Below the pieces are notes generated by a model that saw only the letters and a list, made by a program, of their open reading frames with translations, did not search any database and was not told the origin of the DNA. Below are positions 37,701 through 45,672 of a stretch of DNA of 64,000 bases, piece after piece (the stretch's first letter is position 1; the number at the start of each line of letters is the position of its first letter). The DNA lies in NCBI GenBank assembly GCA_035549015.1, contig DASZRW010000029.1:1-64000 (forward strand). The letters run 5' to 3'. Source of the DNA: JAFDZV01 sp035549015 (GTDB lineage: Bacteria; Bacteroidota; Ignavibacteria; OLB7). The position numbers and the translations under genes were made by a program.

Positions 37701-37742
37701 GAGGGCTTCTCGCAGGTCCGCCAGGTTGTGATCTCGAAGTAA
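34737..37742 (+). CDS. large T9SS-exported surface protein (cohesin-like, BACON-like, WNFVSLP repeats)
   Basis: 1001 residues; AAAGGAGATACGATCC gives a good ribosome site for ATG 34737. Signal peptide with core VLLLMAMLLVAAST, cleaved near AQV. Order of parts: cohesin-like domain (about 60-230; LYSFRFKIQYNRTLLRAVGV), a BACON-like domain (about 320-430; VATDQPWLRV, PGLYTGYVTLRSPE), an unassigned beta region, two GWN-type repeats (GWNFVSLPVLP near 625 and KGWNTVGGLSVP near 705), and a type A sorting domain (SAFPNPASTKFSFDI, VALYSPLGVEVARLF, GVYYYKM). It probably forms part of the same surface structure as its operon neighbours. A clean rho-independent terminator follows. No catalytic motif was recognised. 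Confidence 0.88.
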   Translation: MRNRYWFVGAKVLLLMAMLLVAASTSQAQVYKRLPILTLVKALRVGTDDVTSQDTQYVAEAGPGEKRYFLLPVYINNTLDSIPNPVKGTGQEPLYSFRFKIQYNRTLLRAVGVQKRGVLPQDTNVAAKNFNLSWDIDEDSTYKLQTIGSKSANGERIMITGSSSLPLPLPLRSDAPPGRTDDRFRDTAVFVYVLFEVVGRAQLSGGGVGNRDQMIITNDTLQWNAYPCTGPFVKVVPPDMVARGFDPNPRAQQGIAPTPIFPINYPNNYGSSVIVITQQPRLELFPPGQVQVVNSDPSKYELSSLMTTTYGNNNFVFRNLLLRNSVPGAILRNVEVATDQPWLRVDTNAPAQVGAGGTPPGDRGLFIREVPNSQINLNIVANPALLPTLDGSGYPTPGLYTGYVTLRSPEASNSAVKLKVTIIVFRNPLEPSLNSGTEPVNSHGIQLLVRNSAPSPDTTFLTFGTGIGARDSIDLLFGEAQAGTPPVPGTFYARFFPAVYDSANPPFNGMVDIRGVTPHTTNGESSIDIRDFKSNTTLVYCVKFSAGAPQNYPLIVEYDTRDFPNGAQIFVRDNINGRFLSTNLRNSTSLGGTRRYFTIQDPNITGFCLEYTLPSIVQFPEIGTGWNFVSLPVLPSDARSSVVFPNISSVKPARFSQNQYQFDDTVQVGIGYFVKYGPLLDKTVAGTRVTKIDELTTPFVVRLYKGWNTVGGLSVPTTIDLITFGPIGALATPNRTGEVYRYVTDRGYEQASLIVPGYGYWIKVDNDGFYRLSAPPSQLPPPKAIPADDPYKALNRLSINDDAQKLGTLYFGQTTSNIDNAQFELPPTPASEMFDVRFDNNGFVSASKDVKAARVVNMQGVQYPVVLSVQNPDADYVVSDAVTGQVLGTFHAGQFNTVTISNSLTKSVRIEGVESAEMSLGSAFPNPASTKFSFDINVPNEQNVSVALYSPLGVEVARLFNGVAKGKQTVEFSTNGLPAGVYYYKMTTEGFSQVRQVVISK

Positions 37743-37776
37743 TCGAGAGAGAGTACACAGGTCATTGAATCGAATA

Positions 37777-37815
37777 CGATGGGCGGGCTCTGCAAAGAGC
37801 CTGCCCATCGTTTTT
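37777..37815 (+). terminator. rho-independent terminator of the surface-protein operon
   Basis: CGATGGGCGGGCTC and GAGCCTGCCCATCG pair as a 14-base stem (one G-T pair), with a T/A pair at the top around GCAA, followed directly by TTTTT. The clearest intrinsic terminator in the window. Confidence 0.93.
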
Positions 37816-37897
37816 CGAGCGAGGCTGAAAGGGTATGAATGCAAGGGTGCGAACAGGGAGGCGGAACGATGTTCACATATTCGAGGTACATACGCAC

Positions 37898-38731
37898 ATG
37901 ATTCGTCAGGCTCTATCCATTGCGGCGGTGATGGCGCTCGCGATCGCTCCGGCGATTGCACAGCCCAAGGTGCAGGTGATCGACGGCATTCAGTTCAAGA
38001 CCGATGTGGAGGCGGACGGCACGCAGTCGCTGACGTTCGGGTTCGGCTCGGACTATACAGACAGCACGGATTTCGACAAGGGGGAACAGATCCTCCCCCC
38101 CTTCTTTCCACCGGACGGATTCTACACCTACTTCGGCATCAAGGATGCCACCGGTGGTGAGGACTTCGGGACGAAGGATATTCGCGGCGTTCCGGACTCG
38201 GTGAAGTCTGGAACGGCGAACTATTTCTCGCAGCAATACCTCATCCACATCCAGCGATACGCCGGCCAGAACGTCTCCATCGTCTACCCGTTCCCTCCAT
38301 TGCGCGGAATCGATTCTCTTGTGTTCGAGAGCACGCAGGCCGGTGCGGACTTCCACTACACGTTCATGGATCGGGGGGCCGTTGTGATCCCCAATCCGAA
38401 TATCCGGACGTTGAGGATGACGGTATACTACAACTACAATCGTGCTGCCGCGGTGCCGGGTATACGTGCCGATGCACCTGCGCAGCTCGCGATTGCTCCC
38501 AATCCGCTTCGCTCCGGAAGCGAGCTGCATCTCGCAGGTGCATTCCCTGCCGGCTCGCGCGTGATGGTGCACGATCAATATGGCAGCCTGGTTTCGGAGA
38601 GCGATCTGGCAGAGGGCTCCGATGGCATGCGGGTGAGTATGGCCGGGCTTCCCTCCGGCGCATACAACGTGCGCGTGCTCGGGCACGGCAACGCAGTGAT
38701 CGGTCAGGGACGGGTTCTGCTTGTCCGATAA
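37898..38731 (+). CDS. small T9SS-type exported protein of unknown function
   Basis: 277 residues from ATG 37898, preceded by CGAGGTACATACGCAC. Signal peptide MIRQALSIAAVMALAIAPAI, cleaved near AQP. Residues about 25-180 are a beta-rich domain (LTFGFGSDYTDSTDFDKGEQ, FFPPDGFYTYFGIKD, IHIQRYAGQNVSIVYPFPPL) of unknown role. The C-terminal 75 residues look like a degenerate sorting domain: AQLAIAPNPLRSGSELHLAG, SRVMVHDQYGSLVSESDL, LPSGAYNVRVLG, VLLVR. An in-frame ATG at 37835 would add a leader before the signal peptide and was rejected. It is transcribed separately from the preceding operon, and a strong hairpin follows. Confidence 0.78.
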   Translation: MIRQALSIAAVMALAIAPAIAQPKVQVIDGIQFKTDVEADGTQSLTFGFGSDYTDSTDFDKGEQILPPFFPPDGFYTYFGIKDATGGEDFGTKDIRGVPDSVKSGTANYFSQQYLIHIQRYAGQNVSIVYPFPPLRGIDSLVFESTQAGADFHYTFMDRGAVVIPNPNIRTLRMTVYYNYNRAAAVPGIRADAPAQLAIAPNPLRSGSELHLAGAFPAGSRVMVHDQYGSLVSESDLAEGSDGMRVSMAGLPSGAYNVRVLGHGNAVIGQGRVLLVR

Positions 38732-38763
38732 ATATTCATAGCGATTGAACGATACGCATGAAG

Positions 38764-38798
38764 GCGGGCGCAGTCATGGAGATCATGATTGCGCCCGC
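38764..38798. terminator. 15-base-stem hairpin after small T9SS gene
   Basis: GCGGGCGCAGTCATG and CATGATTGCGCCCGC pair fully (one G-T) around a 5-base loop. No T tract. Confidence 0.65.
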
Positions 38799-39234
38799 TG
38801 CCGTTGTGAGCCATAGCCGCGCCCGGCATTGCTGCAATGTTGTGTCTGAATCCGGATGGACCGAATTGCCGGTTCGCCTGATGCAATTCCAGTAAGGTGG
38901 AGGAAGAATATGAAGAGGCCCGGCTGTATCTCCCGTTCCAGGCTTCCGGGAGAACGTTGTCTCTGCTCCCCGTGCTTCATGCCTCCGCCAATGCATGCGT
39001 CCGATCTCTCTCTCGTGTCCGGTCCTGCGGCATATGCAGGGGACTGCCATGATGCCGTGTCAGCAGCAGCGTGGTTCGGGTGTTCACTACGGAATCCGCT
39101 CGGAAGCATCATCGGCGAAGCGGTGCCGATTCCCGGCGCGTGCGCCGGCGAAAATCGGCCGCTCCGTTGTTCGTCAACAACGGGAACCGTAGTCACGATG
39201 CATCCTTCCCCGATACTCCACGAGTAGCACCGTT
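38799..39234 (+). other. 436-base intergenic stretch, no gene seen
   Basis: Several short open frames are rich in Cys/Arg/Ser and lack ribosome sites. I see no promoter-like element or repeat that can be supported. It probably holds the promoter of the TonB-dependent receptor. Confidence 0.45.
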
Positions 39235-41868
39235 GTGAATCATACCCCCTGGATTCGACTCCGTCGATCGCGCCTGACGATCCTCCTGCCCGCGCTCGCT
39301 TCGGCGATCCTCTCCGTCGCGATGAGCGGCACGGTGTGCGCGCAGACCGGTGCAGTGGAGGGAAGCGTGCGTGACGAGCATGGCGAGGCGCTTGTCGGCG
39401 TTACGGTGCAGATCGAGGAGACGCGTCTCGGAGCCGTTACGCGAAAGGACGGCAGCTTCCTGATCGAGAACGTGCCGGCCGGCGATCGCACGCTCGCCGC
39501 ACGCGCGGTTGGCTACGAGATGGTTCGCATGCACGTTCCGATTCGTGCCGGCGATCGCGCGCGTCTGAATGTGGTGCTGAAGGAATCCGCCGTGAAGATG
39601 CAGGGGGTTGAAGTACATGCCGAAGGGAAACGGCAGCTGCAGAGCGACACGCGAACCAGCGTAACGAAGATCGATCCGCGCGATGCGAAGTATCTGCCCG
39701 GTGCGGGGGAGGACGTGATGCGTTCGCTCCGCTCGCTCCCCGGCGTCGTGGCGCCGAACGACTTCAGCTCGCAGCTTGTCGTGCGCGGCTCCGGGCCGGA
39801 CCAGAATCTGATCGTGATCGACGACATCGAAGTGTTCAACCCCTATCGGCTGTACGGGTTCGTCTCCATGTTCAATCCGGAGACGGTCTCCGATATCACG
39901 CTTCTGACCGGAGGTTTCCCGGCAAAGTATGGTGACCGGCTTTCCGCCGTGCTGGATGTCACGAACCGCGAGGGGGGAGGGAAGGGAAAGCTGGTGACCG
40001 GGAAGCTGAATGCCTCGATGACCAACGCGAACCTCGTGCTGGAGGGAGAGTTGCCGTCGGCCCTGAACGGAGGCTGGCTTCTCTCCGGACGCCGCACCTA
40101 CTACGATCTGATTCTGGGGCCGGTGGCGCGTTCCGCAAAGCTGGTTGACGGCGACGTTGCCTTCCCCAACTTCCGCGACCTGCAGTTCAAGGCGGTGCTG
40201 AGCCCGTGGCCCACGAGCAGTTTCGTGCTGGATGCGATGACGAGCCGCGACGCTACCCAGTTGATATCGGGATCGGAGCGGACCAGCGTGGACTCCTTCA
40301 GCATCGACGACCGCTCCACCAATTCACTTGCCGGGGTATCGTGGCGTTATACACCGAACACGAATGTCCTCTCGAAGACAACCGGAAGCTGGTACGAGAA
40401 CACGGGCGAAACGGAGTTCGGAGGAGAGGGAGGAAGCCGGCTGCTGTACGGCGATGCCTCGCGTGATTCCGTGGGAGCGATGATACGCGCGTTGCCGCAG
40501 GCCGTGCAGGATTCGCTCAGGAAGCTCGGCATCACCGCGGAGAGCCCGCCTGCGCTCGGCATCAGCGACGGCAATGCCGGGTTCTCCTTCAGGAAGTTCA
40601 CGCTGCGCAACGAGACCAGCATCAGGAGCGGCGCGCATCTCTTCGAGTTCGGCGGAACGCTGGACGAGATACATACCGCGATCACCTTCAAGTCCACACC
40701 GGACTCGCTGCTGAAGGCGATCCGCATGGCCACGCGCCGCGTTGCCGTTCCGGACAGCATCGTCTCATCCATCGACTACTACCGGACCAATGCGTTTGCG
40801 CAGGACAAGATCAACTTCTCCGACCGGTTCTATCTGCAGGCCGGGCTCCGGTTCGACTACTACCGCCTGATCGATCGGTCCTATCTCGCGCCGCGGCTCA
40901 GCGCATCGTACGCGATCGATCCGCTGACAACGATTCGCGCGGCATTCGGCATCTACTATCAGTCGCCCGGCTACGAGAAGCTGCTGGATCGTGCCACCTA
41001 CTTCGATCTCACGTCGCCGGCCGTTGCGGACCTGAAGGCGGAGCGGGCCACGCACTATGTGCTCGGCATCGAGCGGATCCTCACGGAGGACTGGCAGGTA
41101 CGGGTGGAGGGATACTACAAGGACTTCGGCGATCTGATCGTGCAGCAGAAGCTGACCGGCGTGAAATATGTCAGCACGCCGAAGCCGGGACAGAGCGTAC
41201 GCTATCCCTCCGGATGGACCGATCCCGTAGCGGTTGCCGGCGACTCGCTGACGCCGATCCCGGTGAACGACGCAACGGGCGCGGCATACGGTGTGGAGGT
41301 GCTCCTGCAGAAGATCGGTACGCCCGGTACGTCCAGGTGGAGCGGCTGGCTGGGATACACGTTGTCGTTCGCCAACCGATATCGCGACGGGATCACGTTC
41401 CCGTTCGACTACGACCAGCGGCATACGGTGAACCTGGTGATGAACTACCGTGTGAACGACTGGCTGGAACTGGGCTCCAACGTTCAGTTCGGCAGCGGGT
41501 TCCCCTATACACCACCGGTTGGGTTCTACCCGGTGGTTGTCATGAACACCGATTCAACCGGCACAAAGAAACCCGCCGTGGCAACGAACGTGTTCGGCGA
41601 GACGCTCTTCACGATCGATCGCGGCGGGGTTGCCAACATCAACTCCGCACGGCTGCCGGCCTATCATCGTCTGGACGTGCGGGCAACGTGGTATGCGGAC
41701 TGGTGGGATCTCAAGTGGTCCATCTATCTCGATGTCATCAACATCTACAATCACAAGAACATCCTCTCGCGCAGCTATACGGTGGACAAGACTTCCGGAA
41801 CCCTCGTGGAGCACGATGTCGGCATGCTTCCGATTCTTCCCACGCTGGGGCTCAGTGTGGCCTTCTGA
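39235..41868 (+). CDS. TonB-dependent outer-membrane receptor with CarboxypepD-regulatory-like N-terminus
   Basis: 877 residues. A GTG start at 39235 places the signal peptide (LTILLPALASAILSVAM, cleaved near CAQ) first; no ATG is better placed. Residues about 38-125 are a carboxypeptidase-regulatory-like domain (AVEGSVRDEHGEALVGVTVQ, DGSFLIENVPAGD). The plug follows (MRSLRSLPGVVAPNDFSSQL, VRGSGPDQNLIVIDDIEV, DITLLTGGFPAKYGDRLSAV) and then a 22-strand-type barrel, ending LPTLGLSVAF. It would import a bulky substrate with TonB energy; the substrate cannot be told, and no SusD partner is adjacent. A TlpA-like thioredoxin gene lies 211 bases downstream. Confidence 0.9.
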   Translation: MNHTPWIRLRRSRLTILLPALASAILSVAMSGTVCAQTGAVEGSVRDEHGEALVGVTVQIEETRLGAVTRKDGSFLIENVPAGDRTLAARAVGYEMVRMHVPIRAGDRARLNVVLKESAVKMQGVEVHAEGKRQLQSDTRTSVTKIDPRDAKYLPGAGEDVMRSLRSLPGVVAPNDFSSQLVVRGSGPDQNLIVIDDIEVFNPYRLYGFVSMFNPETVSDITLLTGGFPAKYGDRLSAVLDVTNREGGGKGKLVTGKLNASMTNANLVLEGELPSALNGGWLLSGRRTYYDLILGPVARSAKLVDGDVAFPNFRDLQFKAVLSPWPTSSFVLDAMTSRDATQLISGSERTSVDSFSIDDRSTNSLAGVSWRYTPNTNVLSKTTGSWYENTGETEFGGEGGSRLLYGDASRDSVGAMIRALPQAVQDSLRKLGITAESPPALGISDGNAGFSFRKFTLRNETSIRSGAHLFEFGGTLDEIHTAITFKSTPDSLLKAIRMATRRVAVPDSIVSSIDYYRTNAFAQDKINFSDRFYLQAGLRFDYYRLIDRSYLAPRLSASYAIDPLTTIRAAFGIYYQSPGYEKLLDRATYFDLTSPAVADLKAERATHYVLGIERILTEDWQVRVEGYYKDFGDLIVQQKLTGVKYVSTPKPGQSVRYPSGWTDPVAVAGDSLTPIPVNDATGAAYGVEVLLQKIGTPGTSRWSGWLGYTLSFANRYRDGITFPFDYDQRHTVNLVMNYRVNDWLELGSNVQFGSGFPYTPPVGFYPVVVMNTDSTGTKKPAVATNVFGETLFTIDRGGVANINSARLPAYHRLDVRATWYADWWDLKWSIYLDVINIYNHKNILSRSYTVDKTSGTLVEHDVGMLPILPTLGLSVAF

Positions 41869-42079
41869 CGGACATTGCGTATCTCCGGCGGCGTGGGTAT
41901 TCTTGTAGCCCTGCGGATGCCGTTAAACCCATTGCATGCGGCCATGAACTAAGAGGTCCCGGCATCTGCCGGTGTCCCGGCCGGATGAACGCGGGCAGCG
42001 GCTCCGGGCGAACCGGAACGCATCAGATGTGCCGGTGCGGCATCCGCATCCAATTGCACGATCTTCAACAGGAACCGAT

Positions 42080-42586
42080 ATGCGCATTCGAACCACATTC
42101 CTGATCGCATCTCTCCTTCTGGTGCCTGCGGCACTCCAGATGCAGGCGCAGAAGCTCTCCTCGCTCACAACACAGCTCACGTCGGTAACCGGAGACCAGA
42201 CTTCCGTGGCAACGCTTGGAACGGGACGCGTCACGGTTGTGAGCTTCTGGGCGACCTGGTGCAAGCCCTGCAAGGAGGAGATGAAGGCGATGCAGCCGAT
42301 CTTCGAGAAGCTGAAGGACAAGATCACCTACGTTGCCATCTCCATCGACAACACGAAGACGATGGCCAAGGTTGCTCCCTACATCAAGTCGCAGGGCTAT
42401 ACGTTCAATGTCCTGCTGGATCCGAACAGCGAGTTCTTCAATGCGGTGAACGGCACCAACGTGCCGTACACGCTGGTGTTCAATGCGGACGGCTCGCTGC
42501 ATTCCAAGCACGATGGCTACTTCGAGGGGGACGCCACGAAGCTCGAGGAGGAGTTGAAGACGATGATCGGCTCCAGCGGACAGTAG
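42080..42586 (+). CDS. TlpA/ResA-like thiol-disulfide oxidoreductase
   Basis: 168 residues from ATG 42080, preceded by CAGGAACCGAT. Signal peptide MRIRTTFLIASLLLVPAALQ, so the protein is exported to the periplasm. A thioredoxin fold follows, with the active site VVSFWATWCKPCKEEM (C61 and C64) and the cis-proline region NVPYTLVFNADGSL. Proteins of this type keep periplasmic cysteines reduced, for example in cytochrome c maturation. It is near the Omp28-like gene (CKPC motif) and the tetraheme cytochrome, but not in an obvious operon with them. An in-frame upstream extension lacks support. Confidence 0.9.
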   Translation: MRIRTTFLIASLLLVPAALQMQAQKLSSLTTQLTSVTGDQTSVATLGTGRVTVVSFWATWCKPCKEEMKAMQPIFEKLKDKITYVAISIDNTKTMAKVAPYIKSQGYTFNVLLDPNSEFFNAVNGTNVPYTLVFNADGSLHSKHDGYFEGDATKLEEELKTMIGSSGQ

Positions 42587-42937
42587 CTGCTTCTGCCGGC
42601 ATACGGTGCCGGCTGTTGAAACCCCAAGCTGCACGGGATGGGGCGCTCGTTGCGGCAGGTGCGTTGTCTCGGCGCCTGCGCACGAGGCGCGTCTCATCCA
42701 TTACCCGGCCGGCGCCGGAATGCGGTCTCCGTATTCCGGCGTCCTGCGTTTGGGGCAATGCGATGTGTCCCTGCGTTGCGCGATGGTGGTAGGGGGCATT
42801 CTTGTTATTTTGCTCACCGCTTTACGGAACACTGACCCCGCAAGCAACAGCAACTCCTGTCGAATCCTTGTTGCGCCCGATGCCTACAGGCCCTGGTGCG
42901 CCGGTTGGTAGGAACTTCACACCAATTCTTGAACAAC
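42587..42937 (+). other. 351-base intergenic stretch, no gene seen
   Basis: No frame has a credible start plus ribosome site. AGGAA at about 42909 lies too far from the next start to serve it. No strong hairpin was found. Confidence 0.4.
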
Positions 42938-44644
42938 GTGCGCCGACTTCCCTCGACCCAGCGCTTCATGTGGCTGCCGACACTCACAGCGCTTCTGATG
43001 ATCCCGCTTGCGACGGTACATGCGCAGCAGGGTATCGACTATTCGATCTCCAACGAGTTCCGGTATGGTACCGGCGAACGTTACGAGCAGGAAGTGCCGA
43101 TCGGGAAGGAATATCTGGAGAACATGTTCAACACCCGCGTCTACGCCGGTGACTTCACGCTTGGATTCCGGCTGGAGGTGGACAAGCCTCGCGAGTACGG
43201 ACGCGACACCATCGGTCTGAAGGAATATTTCGGCGAGTTCCAGCGGGACAACCTTCGCGTTCGCGGCGGCATGTTCTACAATCTCCTTGGCCGTGGCCTG
43301 TTGATGAACACGTTCGAAAGCCGGCCGCTGGGATTCGATACGGAGACCGAGGGGGTCAAGATCGACTACAGGAGCCAGGATGTCAGCGCGCAGGCCTTCG
43401 GCGGCATCATGAACTACACGGACATCCTCACCTTCACGCGCACGGAGCAATATCTGCTGCGCGGAATTTCCGGTGAGGTGCATCCGTTGAAGGAGATCGG
43501 TGTTGGCGGTTCGTTCATGACCGCGAGCGGCCGCAAGACACCGAGCGGCTTTACCCGTCCGTTCGATGCCTACATGCGCGAGGCCTTCCTCGATGCGAAC
43601 TACTCCGGCCTGCGCGCCTATCTGAACTATGCCGACAAGCGCACGCAGTTGGACAGCGCCGATCGCGCCCGCACCACATCGCTGCGTTACGGTTATGCCA
43701 CGTACGGCCTGCTTGGCTACAGCAACTCCGACGTGGGCGTTACTGCGGAGTACAAGAACTATCGCTACGATCTGGTGGAGCCGAACGAACAGAATGCGAG
43801 CGGCCGCGCAACGCGCGCGCTTCCGTTCCAGAACGGCCCCACGCTGATTCTGGAGCACGACAAGACATTGCTCGCCCGCAATCCGCATGCGATCGACTTC
43901 AGCGACGAGCTCGGCTTCCAGCTCGAGACGCTTCTGTATCCGAAGGATGGGCTTACCGTCACGCTGGTTGCGAACGGCGGAAGCCGCCACAATGCCTGGC
44001 AGGCGAAGCTGGTGAAGGATTCCGCGGGCGTGAACAAAACGGTCTACGAGCGGATCAACGCGGCTCCGCTCTCGTTCCCGGAGCTGAAGGATATCCGGTA
44101 CTCTCCGTTCTGGGAGGTGTTCGCCCATGGCGAGTACGAGGTGAGCGATCGGCAGACGTTCGCGATCGGCATTCAGCGCAAGGACAACATTCTTTACGGC
44201 GAGGGGAATGGCGATGTGGCGCCGTCGTCGGAGACGTACAAGGCCTCCACATTGATGCTGGAATCGATCTCCTCCGTGGGGCAGGCCGACAATCTTCACG
44301 CCATCCTCGAGCTGCAGCAGGTGTACGATTCAAAGAAGGCGCTTCCGGCCACGGACTCCACCGCCGAGTTCGACGGCATGTACAAGAACGTGCTCCTGAC
44401 ACTGGAGTACACGCATTCGCCCCGCTGGGCCGTGAACGGACGGCTGGAGTGGACCACCACCGATCACGAGCAGGGGGGGCGCCGTCTGTGGCCGGTGCTC
44501 GGCGCGACGTATCGCATCGGGACTGCGCACACCGTGGGCCTTCAGTATGGCGCGGAGCGCGGCGGCGTTGTCTGCACCGGCGGTGTCTGCCGCCTGATCA
44601 ATCCGTTCAACGGTGTTCGTCTCACCGTGACCAGCAAGCTGTAG
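42938..44644 (+). CDS. DUF6029-like outer-membrane protein
   Basis: About 568 residues. A signal peptide is visible (basic N-end RRLPSTQR, core MWLPTLTALLMIPLA, cleaved near HAQQ). I used GTG 42938 to include the basic end; ATG 42968 is the alternative. The mature protein opens with YSISNEFRYGTGERYEQE, then RVYAGDFTLGFRLEVDKPRE, LRVRGGMFYNLLGRGLLMNT and FGGIMNY, the pattern of Bacteroidota DUF6029 proteins. The rest alternates like beta-strands and ends GVRLTVTSKL. It is probably an outer-membrane barrel of unknown function, and follows the TlpA-like gene. A hairpin lies at 44791. Confidence 0.75.
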   Translation: MRRLPSTQRFMWLPTLTALLMIPLATVHAQQGIDYSISNEFRYGTGERYEQEVPIGKEYLENMFNTRVYAGDFTLGFRLEVDKPREYGRDTIGLKEYFGEFQRDNLRVRGGMFYNLLGRGLLMNTFESRPLGFDTETEGVKIDYRSQDVSAQAFGGIMNYTDILTFTRTEQYLLRGISGEVHPLKEIGVGGSFMTASGRKTPSGFTRPFDAYMREAFLDANYSGLRAYLNYADKRTQLDSADRARTTSLRYGYATYGLLGYSNSDVGVTAEYKNYRYDLVEPNEQNASGRATRALPFQNGPTLILEHDKTLLARNPHAIDFSDELGFQLETLLYPKDGLTVTLVANGGSRHNAWQAKLVKDSAGVNKTVYERINAAPLSFPELKDIRYSPFWEVFAHGEYEVSDRQTFAIGIQRKDNILYGEGNGDVAPSSETYKASTLMLESISSVGQADNLHAILELQQVYDSKKALPATDSTAEFDGMYKNVLLTLEYTHSPRWAVNGRLEWTTTDHEQGGRRLWPVLGATYRIGTAHTVGLQYGAERGGVVCTGGVCRLINPFNGVRLTVTSKL

Positions 44645-44790
44645 CGCCTCCGGCAGTGCCTCACAGCATGAGTGCGAGCTGCGGATAGCCGTGGCGTCCT
44701 GCGGCCGGTCTGTTCCAATCGAACGTCGCACTGCGATACTGCGGCTTGGCGGCGGATGCTGGTTGGATCGTATCCCGGATCACGTCGGTG

Positions 44791-44824
44791 TGGGCCGATG
44801 CTTTCGAGTGGAAGCATCGGCCCA
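44791..44824. terminator. perfect 13-base-stem hairpin
   Basis: TGGGCCGATGCTT and AAGCATCGGCCCA flank an 8-base loop, 146 bases after the DUF6029-like gene. No T tract. The remaining gap (44645-44955) shows no gene. Confidence 0.6.
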
Positions 44825-44955
44825 CTGTTGTTGATGGAGGATGTGGTTTGCGTTAATCCATGACGTGCCGGATGGGTCTTCAGTGGCACACGCTTCGAGT
44901 GCGCGGCCCGAGCCGCGAAGCCCTGAACAATCCAGCACGCCAGGTGAGGTGTACC

Positions 44956-45624
44956 ATGATCCCTCGATTGATCCTACTCGCGCTTCTTTTCGCTCCCATC
45001 ACGATCGGATGCGGCTACACGCAGGATGTCGTGCGCCCACCGGCGCCGATTACGTCGTTCAAGGATCCGGATTTCTCCGGCACGGCGTTCCGGCAGGTTG
45101 CGGTGTTCGTGGATACGGCCGATCTCGAATGGCGGCACACGCTGGAATCGCAGATGGTGGTTGCGATGCGGAATCGGGGGATGAACGCGATTGAAAGCTT
45201 CAGGATCGCGCCGCCAACGCGTTCCTGGACGGAGGCGGACGTGCGTGCCGCCCTTGCGAGGAACGGTGTTGATGCATACCTTCGTTTCACGGTTGCGTCC
45301 CTGACGGTCAACCAGAAGGTCACGCCCGTTACGTCCACGACGACGGTTACGCACGAGAAGAAGGAGCGTGCCGATCGGAAGGACGTAAAGGATTCGGTGC
45401 AGCAGGAGACAACGACCACAATGATTCGGCAGGCCGGCGGCGACACGGTCACGACGTACCACATGGGGTATCGCGTGACGCTTGTCGAAACGGCGGGAAG
45501 CCGTGTCGCCTGGCTGGCAACGAATTCCATCGACTGTGATCCGGCAGATCGTGTTGGTTCGTTCTGCGACGAGATTGCATGGCAGATGAGTCGTGATTCT
45601 CTGATGGTGCGTACCGGGGCGTAA
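44956..45624 (+). CDS. predicted lipoprotein (DUF4136-like)
   Basis: 222 residues from ATG 44956, with GAGGTGTACC just upstream. The lipoprotein signal MIPRLILLALLFAPITIGC puts the lipid-bearing cysteine at about 19. The mature part begins GYTQDVVRPPAPITSF and continues with VAVFVDTADLEWRHTLESQM and VRAALARNGVDAYLRFTVAS, a layout like small envelope lipoproteins of the DUF4136 type. A charged, Thr-rich segment (TTTVTHEKKERADRKDVKDS) interrupts it in the middle. The longer upstream frame puts the lipobox internally and was not used. Role unknown; it lies 48 bases before the Omp28-like gene, probably co-transcribed. Confidence 0.72.
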   Translation: MIPRLILLALLFAPITIGCGYTQDVVRPPAPITSFKDPDFSGTAFRQVAVFVDTADLEWRHTLESQMVVAMRNRGMNAIESFRIAPPTRSWTEADVRAALARNGVDAYLRFTVASLTVNQKVTPVTSTTTVTHEKKERADRKDVKDSVQQETTTTMIRQAGGDTVTTYHMGYRVTLVETAGSRVAWLATNSIDCDPADRVGSFCDEIAWQMSRDSLMVRTGA

Positions 45625-45672
45625 TCGCGTGCCCGCTCGATATTGCACATCAACCTCAGTTTTCGAGACGTC

